From Alistipes sp. (GTDB taxonomy: Bacteria > Bacteroidota > Bacteroidia > Bacteroidales > Rikenellaceae): a stretch of DNA of 63,661 nucleotides. The translations under genes were made by a program, and so were the position numbers. Below are positions 53,411-62,071 of the stretch, one piece after another. The first letter of the stretch is position 1, and every line of letters begins with the position of its first letter. Under the pieces are notes generated by a model. That model was given only the letters and a program-made list of their open reading frames with translations, made no database searches and was not told the DNA's origin. The stretch is from contig JAJQED010000008.1 in assembly GCA_021201825.1 (NCBI GenBank), positions 187,511 through 251,171 on the forward strand, given 5' to 3'.

Positions 53411-55162
53411 TTAACTTTTTTTGCCGTAGTCTATGTTTTTCCAGTATTGCGCTGGAGTTAAACCCGTGATAGTCTTGAACGAGTTATAGAAAGTCGATCG
53501 TCCGTTGAAGCCGACCCGTTCCATAAGCTGTTCCATCGACAGGCAGGAGGGCGGATTGGCGTTCATCAGCCGCAGGGCCTCCATTACGCGCAGGTCGTTG
53601 ATATATAGCTTGAAACTTTTGCCGCTGGCGCTGTTTACCGCCTCCGACAATTTGTTCCGGGTCATCCCCAACACTCTGGCAAGCCCGTCGAGGGTCAGTT
53701 CCGGGTCGCGATAGGGCTTGTGGGAGGCCATATAGTCCTGTAACCTTTCCGCGATTTCCCTTACCTCCCGGCTGTTTTCCTGCCGCGTGGGGTTCCCGCT
53801 GTCGGAAGCATCAGCACTGCCCGCCCTGCCAGGGCCGTAAACCTTGAGTGCGGCACCCGTTTCAGCCCATGCACGGGCTTTCTCGGCAAGGGCCTTGTAG
53901 GCCGCCTGCTGGCGGCGGTAAAGACGCAGGATAATCGTGAGGAAGAAAAGGGTCAGAACAAGTACACCCGTAACGGCGGCGATGATAGCCCTCTGTCGTT
54001 TAAGGTTTTCTTCCCGTTCCTGTATCTTATTGTGTGCGAACCCCTGCCGGGCCTGTGATATGTATTGCGATGCCGCCGCATCATCTTCGCGCCTGTATAT
54101 TGCCACGAGGGAATCCTGGTACTGCTGCATTGCGGGAATGTTGCCGATAACCCCGTTATAACGCGAAAGATTTGTGTATGCCTGTTTTAGCCGCTTGTTG
54201 CGGTTGTATCTGTCGAGGGTGGCATAGTGGAGCATACTGTCGGCGATGGCGCCGATCTTCTCCGGCTCGCCCAGACCGTAATAGCAAAAAGATTGGCAGG
54301 CGTACATCCCGGCGACGTGGCCGGGATCGCCCGTGGTTTTCAGGTATTCCAGCACCTCTCCGTTCAGGGCGAGTGCCTTGCGCCAATTGCCGCGATCCAT
54401 CTCGTTGCAGGCCATGTGGGCCAGCGCCATTGCGTTGAAAACCGGACGGCCCTCGACCATATCGCCGCTTTGCCATGTCGAGCGGATAACCTCGTCCGAT
54501 CGGTCGAAATCGCCCACCATCCCGTAAGCCATAGCCAGTATTTTGCGCCCTTCGAGGTTGGCCCGGTCGGTGAACGAACGCGGCGGCTGGTCGGTTATGG
54601 CCTGCAGGGCCAGTTCGATGCTCTTGTTGTAGTTCTTGAAAAGGTAGTAGGCCTCGCTGATACGGAAATATGCGTTGCGGCGGTCGGGGTACCCGCGCTC
54701 GGTCACCTCCGACAGCTTTTCTTCGAGGACAAGCGCCAGTTCGAATCCTTTGAAATAGTCCCGGTAATCCGACCAGAAGGCCAGCATAAATGCCCGGTAT
54801 AGGCACTCCAGTTCGAGGTATGTTGCCTTTTTACGGGCCGCCTCCACCGATAATTTTTGTAGTGCGGCAATTTTATCAGAAACATTTGCTGCGTCCGTTT
54901 CCGGTTTAGCCATTATATTCGTATAACTTTCCGCCAGACGTGGATTTGATGTCAGAGGCAGCGTCGCCGGTGGTTGATTTATATATTGTGCCCGCGCGGC
55001 TTCATAAGCCTTTTGCCGTTCCGGGGTTAAGGTGCGGTGATATTCCTCTATTTCGGTGTAAACCGGCTTCTCAGCACCCCGGTTTTGACCGCAAACCGAC
55101 TGTCCGAAATATGCGAAGAATACGATTGCGATAGAGAATAAAAAAAGATTAAATCGGGGCAT
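53411..55162 (-). CDS. TPR-transmembrane-AraC regulator
   Basis: A 583-residue protein with a signal peptide or first anchor (MPRFNLFLFSIAIVFFAYFG), TPR-type helical repeats up to about residue 380 (YFRISEAYYLFKNYNKSIEL), one transmembrane helix (IIAAVTGVLVLTLFFLTII), and a C-terminal AraC HTH (LTLDGLARVLGMTRNKLSEA ... FNGRSTFYNSFKTITGLTPA). The plan places the sensor in the periplasm and the DNA-binding part in the cytoplasm. It lies just upstream of the fimbrial operon on the same strand and likely controls it. Confidence 0.88.
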   Translation of the reverse strand: MPRFNLFLFSIAIVFFAYFGQSVCGQNRGAEKPVYTEIEEYHRTLTPERQKAYEAARAQYINQPPATLPLTSNPRLAESYTNIMAKPETDAANVSDKIAALQKLSVEAARKKATYLELECLYRAFMLAFWSDYRDYFKGFELALVLEEKLSEVTERGYPDRRNAYFRISEAYYLFKNYNKSIELALQAITDQPPRSFTDRANLEGRKILAMAYGMVGDFDRSDEVIRSTWQSGDMVEGRPVFNAMALAHMACNEMDRGNWRKALALNGEVLEYLKTTGDPGHVAGMYACQSFCYYGLGEPEKIGAIADSMLHYATLDRYNRNKRLKQAYTNLSRYNGVIGNIPAMQQYQDSLVAIYRREDDAAASQYISQARQGFAHNKIQEREENLKRQRAIIAAVTGVLVLTLFFLTIILRLYRRQQAAYKALAEKARAWAETGAALKVYGPGRAGSADASDSGNPTRQENSREVREIAERLQDYMASHKPYRDPELTLDGLARVLGMTRNKLSEAVNSASGKSFKLYINDLRVMEALRLMNANPPSCLSMEQLMERVGFNGRSTFYNSFKTITGLTPAQYWKNIDYGKKS

Positions 55163-55485
55163 AACTTACTATTAATTACCGACAAAGGTAATAAATAATA
55201 AATTCTATCCACACAAAACGATTATGAATAACTGTCGATAATAGCGGTAATCTTAGCCAATAAAAAATACTGTTTAAGATATATTAAACGGTAAAATAAT
55301 TCTTTTTCGAGTGCATCATTCCAGTAAAATCACTATATTTGTATAAGTTATTTGAAGTAGTGCAAAACATTGTGGTTTATAGGTACTTAAACTCAACTTA
55401 TCCATAACTGCACCGAAATCAAAACTGCACCTGCATTCTGCAAATCAATGACTTACTTCTTTATTTTTTATATTATACAAAAATA
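55163..55485. other. AT-rich intergenic stretch with an orphan promoter-like box
   Basis: No gene is seen. A TATATTTG box at 55334-55341 on the + strand matches TAnnTTTG but has no obvious gene downstream in that direction. A promoter for the leftward AraC-type gene should also lie here. Confidence 0.45.
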
Positions 55486-55513
55486 AAAAGGTTCGGAATA
55501 ATCCGAACCTTTT
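55486..55513 (-). terminator. Terminator of the initiator tRNA
   Basis: Arms AAAAGGTTCGGA and TCCGAACCTTTT around AATAA-type loop bases, directly downstream of the tRNA in the leftward direction, with a T-rich tail. Confidence 0.85.
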
Positions 55514-55518
55514 CCGAG

Positions 55519-55591
55519 TAGCGGGGGGAGGACTCGAACCTCCAACCTTTGGGTTATGAGCCCAACGAGCTGCCAACTGCTCCACCCCGCG
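55519..55591 (-). tRNA. Initiator tRNA-fMet (CAT)
   Basis: A 73-nt cloverleaf on the minus strand with anticodon CAT in CTCATAA. The acceptor arm starts CGCGGGG. Initiator identity is shown by the three consecutive G-C pairs in the anticodon stem (TTGGG/CCCAA) and by the unpaired first base of the acceptor (C1 opposite U72). The T arm is GGAGG-TTCGAGT-CCTCC. CCA is not encoded. Confidence 0.95.
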
Positions 55592-55699
55592 ATATTGTGA
55601 CTGCAAATGTAATACTTTTTCCCTAAACGGCAAAAACCACTCCGCAATTTTTATTGCGGAACCCTGCGGTAAGTATGGAATGTTTTGTCTGGGATACGG

Positions 55700-57514
55700 T
55701 TACCCGCCGAGTGACCCGGCAATAACCTCCGCGATATCGGCCGTTTTGCCGAACGCGCGGCCGATGGACTTCTTGCATAAGGGGCAGGAAGTTACCAGCA
55801 CCGATGCTCCCGTATCCCGGTACCGCACGGCTGCCGCCGCGGCGATCTGTTGCTGTACCTCCTCTCCGATCTCGAGGTTGGCCAGGCTCGCGCCGCAGCA
55901 AACTGCGTCCTCACGGTTCCCATCCGCTTCTACAATGCTACCGGCCTTTCGGATCACATCCCTTGGCTCCTCGTAAATCCCGCAGCCGCGCCCCAGTTCG
56001 CACGGGTCGTGGTAAGCGAATGCGGTATCCTGGCGCACCACTTCCAGCCGGCCCTCGTTTATCAGGCGCAGGATATACTGAGAATGGTGCAGTACCTCGA
56101 TCCCTGCAAGGTCGTAATCCTCCCGGAACACCTTGAGGCAGATCGGGCATGAGGTTACAAGCGTGGTTATTTCCTGTTTGGCGAACAGGGCCCGGTTATG
56201 TTCCATCATCCTGCGGGCCGCCGCCGCCTCACCCGACAGCTTGAGCGGACGGCCGCAGCATATCCCCCCGTCCCGGTCGGCCCACCACACGCTCTGCTCG
56301 GCGGCCTCGAATATCTTCTCCATCGAGCTTAATATCCGCGGGGTGAGCATCGTCATACATCCGGCGAAATAGCCGACCCGGCCGCTTCCCGACGACCTGT
56401 CGACCCCGCCCAGATATGCATACCGGTCGTCGGCCGGGAGCGCCGAGAACTTCTCCCGGCTGTTAAGCCTCAACGCAGTGAGCTCGATCCCAACGGGACA
56501 TTTGGCTTCGCACCGCCCGCACATCAGGCAGTTGTCCGTCACCCGGCGCGAAAGTTTATGGTAACGCCTGTCGCGCAGGAAGTATACCGACTGCACGTCA
56601 TTAAGCCCCCCGTCCGCCTGCAACTGGCACGGGTCGATACAGATACCGCACCGGGAACAGGCCTCGATCTGGAAGTTGTCGTAAGTGGTTTTCTGCTCTC
56701 CGCTCCGCAGCCCGAACCGGCGCAGGAAAATGAACGGTATCTCGGTAAAGATGTGCATGTAGCGCGAGAACGGCAACGCTATAAAGAATACGGCCAGCAC
56801 GATGGAATAAGTCCACCACGCCACGGTCGAGAAGCCCGACACGAACTGCGACCCGAACGCCCCTACCATCGCTTCACCAAGGTTACCCGTCAGGAAGGAA
56901 GGTATGCCTTTCAGACCCGCCTCGGCGCTTTCTGCAAGGAACCTCACCGGGAACACGAACCACAGGGCCGTGAGGGCTATCCTGTCTCCGACCACATGTT
57001 TCGTGGTCCGCTTCATTCCCAGCGCCCGGGACCGCATCCGCTTGAACCACGCAAGGGCCACACCCGAAAGTACGAACAGCAATAGCAGGTCCATCAGGTT
57101 GGAAAGCACGCGCTCCCCTGCCGCTCCGGTCGGTTCCGGGACGAAATATTTGTAGAAAACATGGGCGTGGAGCGGAGCATAACCCTCGGTAAGGTGCATC
57201 GACGCCTCGACCCAGCCTACCGCGATCAACAGGAACCACCCGAACGCCAGGCTCATGTGCATATACCCGAGCAGCGGGTTCACCCTGAATATGCGCCTGT
57301 GGAGTAACGATTCGCTTACGACCTCCCCTATGGCCCCGAACACCTTGCGTGAGAACAGCCCCCGGAGCGTCAGGCTCCTATCGGCGGGCGGCAGTTTGAC
57401 GAACCACCGGCAGTATTTATAGGCCAGCACGGCGAACAACACCGCCGCCCCGACCGTGAACGGGATCACGAAATGGTCGTAATACGTTAATATGTCCTGC
57501 TGGAAGCCATCCAT
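55700..57514 (-). CDS. Membrane HdrD-like iron-sulfur oxidoreductase (NarI-like N-terminus)
   Basis: A 604-residue integral membrane protein. The start at 57514 (MDGFQQDILTYYDHFVIPF) is chosen because the longer frame overlaps the upstream gene. Five or so membrane helices in the first 300 residues resemble the NarI/HdrE cytochrome b region. Next come two 4Fe-4S motifs (CSRCGICIDPCQ and CLMCGRCEAKCP) and two full CCG domains (GGICCGRPLKL ... TSCPICLKV; AVCCGASLAN ... TSCPLCKKS). It probably links the soluble Hdr-like subunits to menaquinone. Last gene of the operon. Confidence 0.9.
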   Translation of the reverse strand: MDGFQQDILTYYDHFVIPFTVGAAVLFAVLAYKYCRWFVKLPPADRSLTLRGLFSRKVFGAIGEVVSESLLHRRIFRVNPLLGYMHMSLAFGWFLLIAVGWVEASMHLTEGYAPLHAHVFYKYFVPEPTGAAGERVLSNLMDLLLLFVLSGVALAWFKRMRSRALGMKRTTKHVVGDRIALTALWFVFPVRFLAESAEAGLKGIPSFLTGNLGEAMVGAFGSQFVSGFSTVAWWTYSIVLAVFFIALPFSRYMHIFTEIPFIFLRRFGLRSGEQKTTYDNFQIEACSRCGICIDPCQLQADGGLNDVQSVYFLRDRRYHKLSRRVTDNCLMCGRCEAKCPVGIELTALRLNSREKFSALPADDRYAYLGGVDRSSGSGRVGYFAGCMTMLTPRILSSMEKIFEAAEQSVWWADRDGGICCGRPLKLSGEAAAARRMMEHNRALFAKQEITTLVTSCPICLKVFREDYDLAGIEVLHHSQYILRLINEGRLEVVRQDTAFAYHDPCELGRGCGIYEEPRDVIRKAGSIVEADGNREDAVCCGASLANLEIGEEVQQQIAAAAAVRYRDTGASVLVTSCPLCKKSIGRAFGKTADIAEVIAGSLGG

Positions 57515-57522
57515 CGCCCGGG

Positions 57523-57867
57523 TCAGTATTCTCCTAATATTCTCTTGATGGCCATCACCACCCCACGGGTATTGATCCCCCGGGGACAGCATAGGCGGCA
57601 TTTGCCGCAAAGCATACACTTGTTCAGCTCGTCGTAGGCCCCTTTGTATTCCCCCCGGCGGACCAGGGTATGTACCTTGCGGAAATTGAACGGCGTGAGG
57701 TTGCCCGCCGTACATGTGGCCACGCAACACCCGCATGCAATGCAGGCCTGCAACTCGGGGAGCGACCGCAGCAGCTGCGAGGCGGCATCATGGTCGTTTG
57801 CATCCATGTCTATCGCCCGTGGCCTGCTGATGCTGTATCCCCAGTTTATCGACCTATCTACCGGCAT
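57523..57867 (-). CDS. HdrC-like 4Fe-4S dicluster protein, small subunit
   Basis: A 114-residue ferredoxin-like subunit with two 4Fe-4S motifs, CIACGCCVATCTAG and CMLCGKCRLCCPRG. The start at 57867 keeps the WGYSISRPRAID segment, which resembles the conserved N-terminus of HdrC-type proteins. It therefore overlaps the hdrA-like gene by 14 bases. It is the second HdrC-like protein in the operon and precedes the membrane subunit by 8 bases. Confidence 0.88.
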   Translation of the reverse strand: MPVDRSINWGYSISRPRAIDMDANDHDAASQLLRSLPELQACIACGCCVATCTAGNLTPFNFRKVHTLVRRGEYKGAYDELNKCMLCGKCRLCCPRGINTRGVVMAIKRILGEY

Positions 57868-58876
57868 CGCCCTTTCCGCTTTCGATATACCCGGCTGCCT
57901 TAACGGCCGCCGCCGTACCCTCGTTTATACTTTCGCCGACGTTTTTCGGCGCGGTGGCCGTGCCGGCATAGAAAACACCCGGTGTGCCCGAACAAACGTT
58001 CGAACAGAAACTGTCCGCAGGCTCCAGGAACCCGCTCGGGCGCAGCCGTATACCCTCGCACCCGGCGAACGGGACGTTGCTCCGTGCCGCCTGCATCCCC
58101 ACGATCAGCACAAGCATATCCACCGTCATCTTCAGGGGACGCCCGATCAGGGTATCCTCGGCCTTTATCTGCACGCGGCGGTCCTGCGTTTCGCCGGCCT
58201 CCGAAATGCGGCCCCGGATAAAATGGATGTTGTATTTTTCCTGAGCCTCCCGGTACATCTCCTCGTACCCGGGCCCGAACATTCTTATGTCCATGTAAAA
58301 ATTATAGACCTCGGCATCGGGGAACAGCCCTTTCATCTCCATGGCCTGTTTCACCCCCGTGATACAGCATACCCGTGAGCAGTGGCGCTGGCTGACCTTT
58401 TCGTCCCGCGAACCCACGCAGTGCAGGAACGCGATGCTCCGGGGGGCGGCACCGTTGGCAAGGCATACCCTGCCCTCGTTGAACATCCGCTCGATATCGA
58501 CAGTGGTGTAAACGTTGTCGTAAAGCGTATAGCCGTATTCCTCTTTTAATTCGGCCGGGAAGACCTCGAACCCCGACGCGATGATAACGGCGTCGGCTTC
58601 CAGGCGGCGGCCGTCCGTGGTGGTCACCTCCCCGCTCCCGACGGCCTGAACCTCCGTACCGGTCAGCACCTCCACCCCGTCGAGCCGGCTTTTAAGCTGT
58701 TCCAGCACTTCCGTTGCGGGTGTAAGTGACGGGAACAACCTGTGCCAGTCGTTCAGTTTACCCCCGATGCGGGTATTCTTTTCGAGGATCACCGGCCGGT
58801 GTCCCATGCCGAGCAGCGTCGCTGCGGCCTGCATCCCGGCCACTCCCCCGCCTATGACGATAACTTTCCCACTCAT
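57854..58876 (-). CDS. HdrA/QmoA-like FAD oxidoreductase
   Basis: A 340-residue flavoprotein resembling the FAD part of heterodisulfide reductase subunit A or QmoA. It begins VIVIGGGVAGMQAAATLLGM. Other blocks are IGGKLNDWHRLFPS, VIIASGFEVFPAE and FLHCVGSRDEKVSQRHCSRV, the last holding the cysteine-rich HdrA segment. The ferredoxin inserts of full methanogen HdrA are absent. The start overlaps the hdrB-like stop by 4 bases. Confidence 0.9.
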   Translation of the reverse strand: MSGKVIVIGGGVAGMQAAATLLGMGHRPVILEKNTRIGGKLNDWHRLFPSLTPATEVLEQLKSRLDGVEVLTGTEVQAVGSGEVTTTDGRRLEADAVIIASGFEVFPAELKEEYGYTLYDNVYTTVDIERMFNEGRVCLANGAAPRSIAFLHCVGSRDEKVSQRHCSRVCCITGVKQAMEMKGLFPDAEVYNFYMDIRMFGPGYEEMYREAQEKYNIHFIRGRISEAGETQDRRVQIKAEDTLIGRPLKMTVDMLVLIVGMQAARSNVPFAGCEGIRLRPSGFLEPADSFCSNVCSGTPGVFYAGTATAPKNVGESINEGTAAAVKAAGYIESGKGDAGR

Positions 58877-59958
58877 AACGTCCTCATATAAGGCTGTGAA
58901 GTGCAGTTCATATTTACGGCCCCCTGGTCCGGGACCCCCATATATTTACCGTTGCGGCCCAGGTACTTGGCCGCCGGATCGTAGTCGATCCCCAGTTTGT
59001 CGAGCAGGGGTTCCACGGCCACCTGGTGCATCTGCATCCCGAGCGCCCACGGGTCGTAACCCAGCACCAGCCCGGCCATCTCCTCATAGGTCAGCACGGG
59101 AATCCCCTTGCCGTCCTGCCCATAGATACTTCCCTCCATCTCGGCTATCGTATACTGCCATTTGTCGAGGAACATAGCGCACCCGGGGCAGTTGGTCACG
59201 ATAAAATCAGGCCTGTACCGGGACATGGACTCCAGCTTCTTCTGCGAATTGGCAATGGAGAACCCACGGTTGGCCTGAACCAGGTAATTGCGGAACCCGA
59301 ACCCACAGCAATGCCGCCTCTCCGGGTAGTCCAGCACCTGGCCGCCCCACGACTCGATCATCCCTGCCAGCACGTACGGGAACTCCGACCCGCCGACCCC
59401 TTTCTTCGGGAACAACTTCGCGTAATGGCACCCGATATGCTCCACCACCTGCAGCGGCTCGCCGGTCATGGCATTGACCAGCCGTACTTTCGATTTTGCC
59501 GCGATCTCCTCCCGGTGCTTGTATATCACGTCCGACGTATGGGCCACGTTCTTAGGCTTTTTGAATTCCCGCCCGGTAGCCTTATAAAGGTATTCCCGTG
59601 TCCGCTCCTCCGTCTCGGGGAACTCGTGCCACGTCTCGAGCATCTCGGTATAGATGCCGAACGAAGTTATGCACGACGATGTGAGGTTCTCGTACCCGGC
59701 TTCGCCCATCAGGGCGAACTGACGCGCTACTACGGTCATAATGGTCTCCAGCGGGACTATATCCGTATGGTACCCTATGCCGGTACACGATGTATGCTTG
59801 AGGTCCTCCCCAATATCCTTACCCAGGTCGTTGCGCAGGATCGACAGGAAAGCCTTTTCCGACCCCGGAAAAAAATTCTGGCGTATGCAGCTGCGGACGT
59901 AGAAGTAACCGTCGTCCGCGATATCTTTCTGGTACTCTTTCCAACTGGCCCCTTTCAT
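58873..59958 (-). CDS. HdrB-like subunit with one intact CCG domain
   Basis: A 361-residue HdrB-type protein. The second CCG motif is complete: Cys177, Cys217-Cys218 and Cys257/Cys260 (VTNCPGC), enough for a non-cubane 4Fe-4S centre. In the first motif only Cys24, Cys58 and Cys96 remain; the second Cys of the pair is Thr59 and the last is Ser99 (SSCITSFG). In canonical HdrB both motifs bind clusters at the heterodisulfide site. Here one cluster may be lost, or the substrate changed. Confidence 0.87.
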   Translation of the reverse strand: MKGASWKEYQKDIADDGYFYVRSCIRQNFFPGSEKAFLSILRNDLGKDIGEDLKHTSCTGIGYHTDIVPLETIMTVVARQFALMGEAGYENLTSSCITSFGIYTEMLETWHEFPETEERTREYLYKATGREFKKPKNVAHTSDVIYKHREEIAAKSKVRLVNAMTGEPLQVVEHIGCHYAKLFPKKGVGGSEFPYVLAGMIESWGGQVLDYPERRHCCGFGFRNYLVQANRGFSIANSQKKLESMSRYRPDFIVTNCPGCAMFLDKWQYTIAEMEGSIYGQDGKGIPVLTYEEMAGLVLGYDPWALGMQMHQVAVEPLLDKLGIDYDPAAKYLGRNGKYMGVPDQGAVNMNCTSQPYMRTL

Positions 59959-60127
59959 ATCTATCTTTCCTTATAATATGAGCATAGCGGTTCTCCCGCG
60001 CAGATATTCATAACGGGGTTTCGATCACCCCTGCTTCATCCCGTCCCCCGACCGTCGGTGAGGAGTTCGGAACCGCTCTACAAGCGGGTTCCAATGGCAT
60101 TACCCGGGTTACTTTTTTGCTCGGGTC

Positions 60128-60829
60128 TCACTGTTGGGTATGGCTTCCGTTATTGGAGGTGTAAACGTCCATAAAATAATCGTCCCCGGCCCCGTCGTAC
60201 CCCATTTCGCGGGCCTTGCGCTCGGAATGCTCCTCGATACGTTCGAAAAACTCCTTACCGCCGCTCACCTCGAAAATGCGGTGAAGTTCCCCCATCGTCT
60301 CCTCGTCCACCTTGCGCAGGGCCCCCTCGCCGCCGGTTCGGTAGACCGGGGTGAACTGCCCGTAGATATCCCGGTCGTTCTCCAGTATCCACTTCCACAC
60401 CGGGCCCTGCTCCGGATGCAGCTCGGGAGAAACGAGCCTGGGGTAGATGCAAAACCCCTCGCCGAGGATACTCCCCCCGATCACCCGCTTTATTGCCAAC
60501 TGCTGCCGCCCCTTTTCGGACTCCACGAAGAACCCCTCGCTCTGCGACAACTTCCTGAGGGCCTGTATCACATAACCCGGAGTGTTGCCCCGTGGACACC
60601 GTGGCCTGCACGACATGCACTCCCCGCAATACCACAGCGCCTCGCTGCGCAGGATCTCCTCGATAGCCTCGTCATCACGCGACTGCACTATGCTGACGAT
60701 CTGGCGCGGATCGTAATGGTAGAACTCGGCCGACGGGCAAACCCCCGTGCAAACGCCGCAGTTCATGCAGGAAGACAACCCCTCCCGCATACGGACATCC
60801 TGCATCAGTATATCGTAATATTTACCCAT
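60128..60829 (-). CDS. HdrC-like 4Fe-4S dicluster protein, large subunit
   Basis: A 233-residue protein with two 4Fe-4S motifs in the N-terminal half (CMNCGVCTGVCPSAEFYHYD and CGECMSCRPRCPRGNTPGY), as in HdrC. The start at 60829 (MGKYYDILMQDVRMREGL) is preferred to the earlier in-frame start at 60949, which lacks homology. The C-terminal half is an extra domain ending in an acidic tail. First gene of the Hdr-like operon, with a 169-base gap to hdrB that holds a small hairpin (60071-60094). Confidence 0.9.
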   Translation of the reverse strand: MGKYYDILMQDVRMREGLSSCMNCGVCTGVCPSAEFYHYDPRQIVSIVQSRDDEAIEEILRSEALWYCGECMSCRPRCPRGNTPGYVIQALRKLSQSEGFFVESEKGRQQLAIKRVIGGSILGEGFCIYPRLVSPELHPEQGPVWKWILENDRDIYGQFTPVYRTGGEGALRKVDEETMGELHRIFEVSGGKEFFERIEEHSERKAREMGYDGAGDDYFMDVYTSNNGSHTQQ

Positions 60830-61008
60830 AAGCCTGGCCGTAGTATATTTGTTTTCGCCCCTCCCCGGAGCTATGGACGGCTCCTGCCGGCCTTTATCCC
60901 TAATCCCTGCCGAAGTAACCCGGCCCGGGTGTGCCGGGAATCCCCCCAACCGGGCGGGAACTGCCTGAAAATTCTATCCCAAAGCAACATATCCCCACCC
61001 CTCAACAC

Positions 61009-61016
61009 AAAAGTAC
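61009..61016 (-). promoter_or_regulatory. Candidate promoter -7 box of the Hdr-like operon
   Basis: The complement of CAAAAGTA reads TACTTTTG, a TAnnTTTG match. It would give a leader of about 175 nt before the first ATG at 60829. Confidence 0.45.
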
Positions 61017-61091
61017 CCCCGACACCCATTACAACCGGTGGCACTTTATCCCATTTTCCCTACGTATAAATGCTTATTAATAATATTCTTC

Positions 61092-61419
61092 GTTCTTTCT
61101 TGTAAAAAAGAACCAAAGAACTTTTGGAGATACTGCGTATCTCATGATTTTCTCAGTTAATAAAGGAGGGGCACGGACAAGCCGTGGCTTTGTGCCCCTC
61201 CTTTATTAACTGACAGTAGCAGGAAACGAACCGACGCTCGCAGTAAGTGCAGAGACAAGCAAGCTTGTCTCTGCCTTACAAGGAGGAGGAAACCCCGCAG
61301 GGGTAACACTGTTTCCAAGAAAGTTTTGTTTTACTTTTTTTCTCGCGACTCGGTACCGCCTGCAAGCAGGCGTACCCTCGCTGCTCCAAAAACTCTGCTT
61401 CTCTTTTACAAAAGAGAAG
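61092..61419. repeat. Palindrome-bounded hairpin element, long copy
   Basis: Reverse-oriented relative of 32135-32316. It has the near-palindrome GTTCTTTCTT...AAAAAAGAAC (61092-61113), the flanks CCAAAGAACTTTTGG and ATCTCATGATTTTCTCAG, and a core hairpin 61154-61212 with 21-bp arms starting CAGTTAATAAAGGAGG. It also has ACAGTAGCAGG, then an extra module (61229-61303) between the two halves of a GGAAAC/GTTTCC boundary. The far boundary palindrome is CTTCTCTTTTACAAAAGAGAAG-like, at 61398-61419. It lies between the Hdr-like operon and yidD. Confidence 0.8.
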
Positions 61420-61440
61420 AAAAATATCTTTAATAATTAT

Positions 61441-61701
61441 TTACGGTACGGGGTCATAACCGTGGCCGCCCCAGGGGTTGCAACGGATTATTCGCCGGGC
61501 GGCGAGGTATGAGCCTTTGAGGGGTCCGTATTTTCGGAGGGCCTGGACTGCGTAGACCGAGCAGGAGGGTTCGTACCGGCATACTTTGGGGATGAACGGG
61601 GATATGCAGTATTGGTAAAAGCGTACCAGGGCGATGAGCGGAAAGATGGCGATCGCTTTACAGGCGGCTTTGAATTTCGGATATGATCTTTCGGATGGCA
61701 T
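61441..61701 (-). CDS. yidD: Membrane protein insertion efficiency factor YidD
   Basis: An 86-residue protein that helps YidC insert membrane proteins. Family blocks are [12 protein letters not shown], the cysteines of [19 protein letters not shown], and [18 protein letters not shown] at the C-terminus. Its 5' end overlaps rnpA by 44 bases; the rnpA-yidD pairing is the usual arrangement. Confidence 0.95.
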   Translation of the reverse strand: MPSERSYPKFKAACKAIAIFPLIALVRFYQYCISPFIPKVCRYEPSCSVYAVQALRKYGPLKGSYLAARRIIRCNPWGGHGYDPVP

Positions 61702-62071
61702 TGTTTATCCGGGCGTAATTTTCGATCTCTTTGGAGGAGTATATCAGGGCGATTTTCAGCGGGCACGCGGAGGCTTCCGGGGTTAGCTTTTGGAGGCGGT
61801 ATGCTTCGCGGGCGCGGCGTTTGAGCAGGTTGCGCTTGTTGGCCCTTTTATGGTAACGTTTGGGGACCGAGAAAAGTATCCGTACGGGAGACGTGTCCCC
61901 GGGGGAGCCGCTCTCTTGCGGGCCAACGGAATATATGTAGCGGTACGGATATACGAATCCCGAGGCACCGCCGCGGAACAGGGCGTCCACCGCGTCACGG
62001 CCCGAAAGCCTCTCCGATTTGGGGAGGGTAGCCCGGCGGAGAGGGAGGGCGGTATTGGGTACGGAGTCCAT
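61658..62071 (-). CDS. rnpA: Ribonuclease P protein component
   Basis: Protein subunit of RNase P, which removes 5' leaders from tRNA precursors. The ATG at 62071 ([20 protein letters not shown]) gives 137 residues; it overlaps the stop of the upstream gene as TGATG. The RNR-like signature is [20 protein letters not shown], preceded by [13 protein letters not shown]. The longer frame to 62404 is a shadow. Confidence 0.93.
   Translation of the reverse strand: MDSVPNTALPLRRATLPKSERLSGRDAVDALFRGGASGFVYPYRYIYSVGPQESGSPGDTSPVRILFSVPKRYHKRANKRNLLKRRAREAYRLQKLTPEASACPLKIALIYSSKEIENYARINNAIRKIISEIQSRL

Noticed and set aside
53246-53461. 71-codon + strand frame over the operator and terminator hairpin
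   Set aside because: It consists of regulatory inverted repeats and has no ribosome binding site or similarity.
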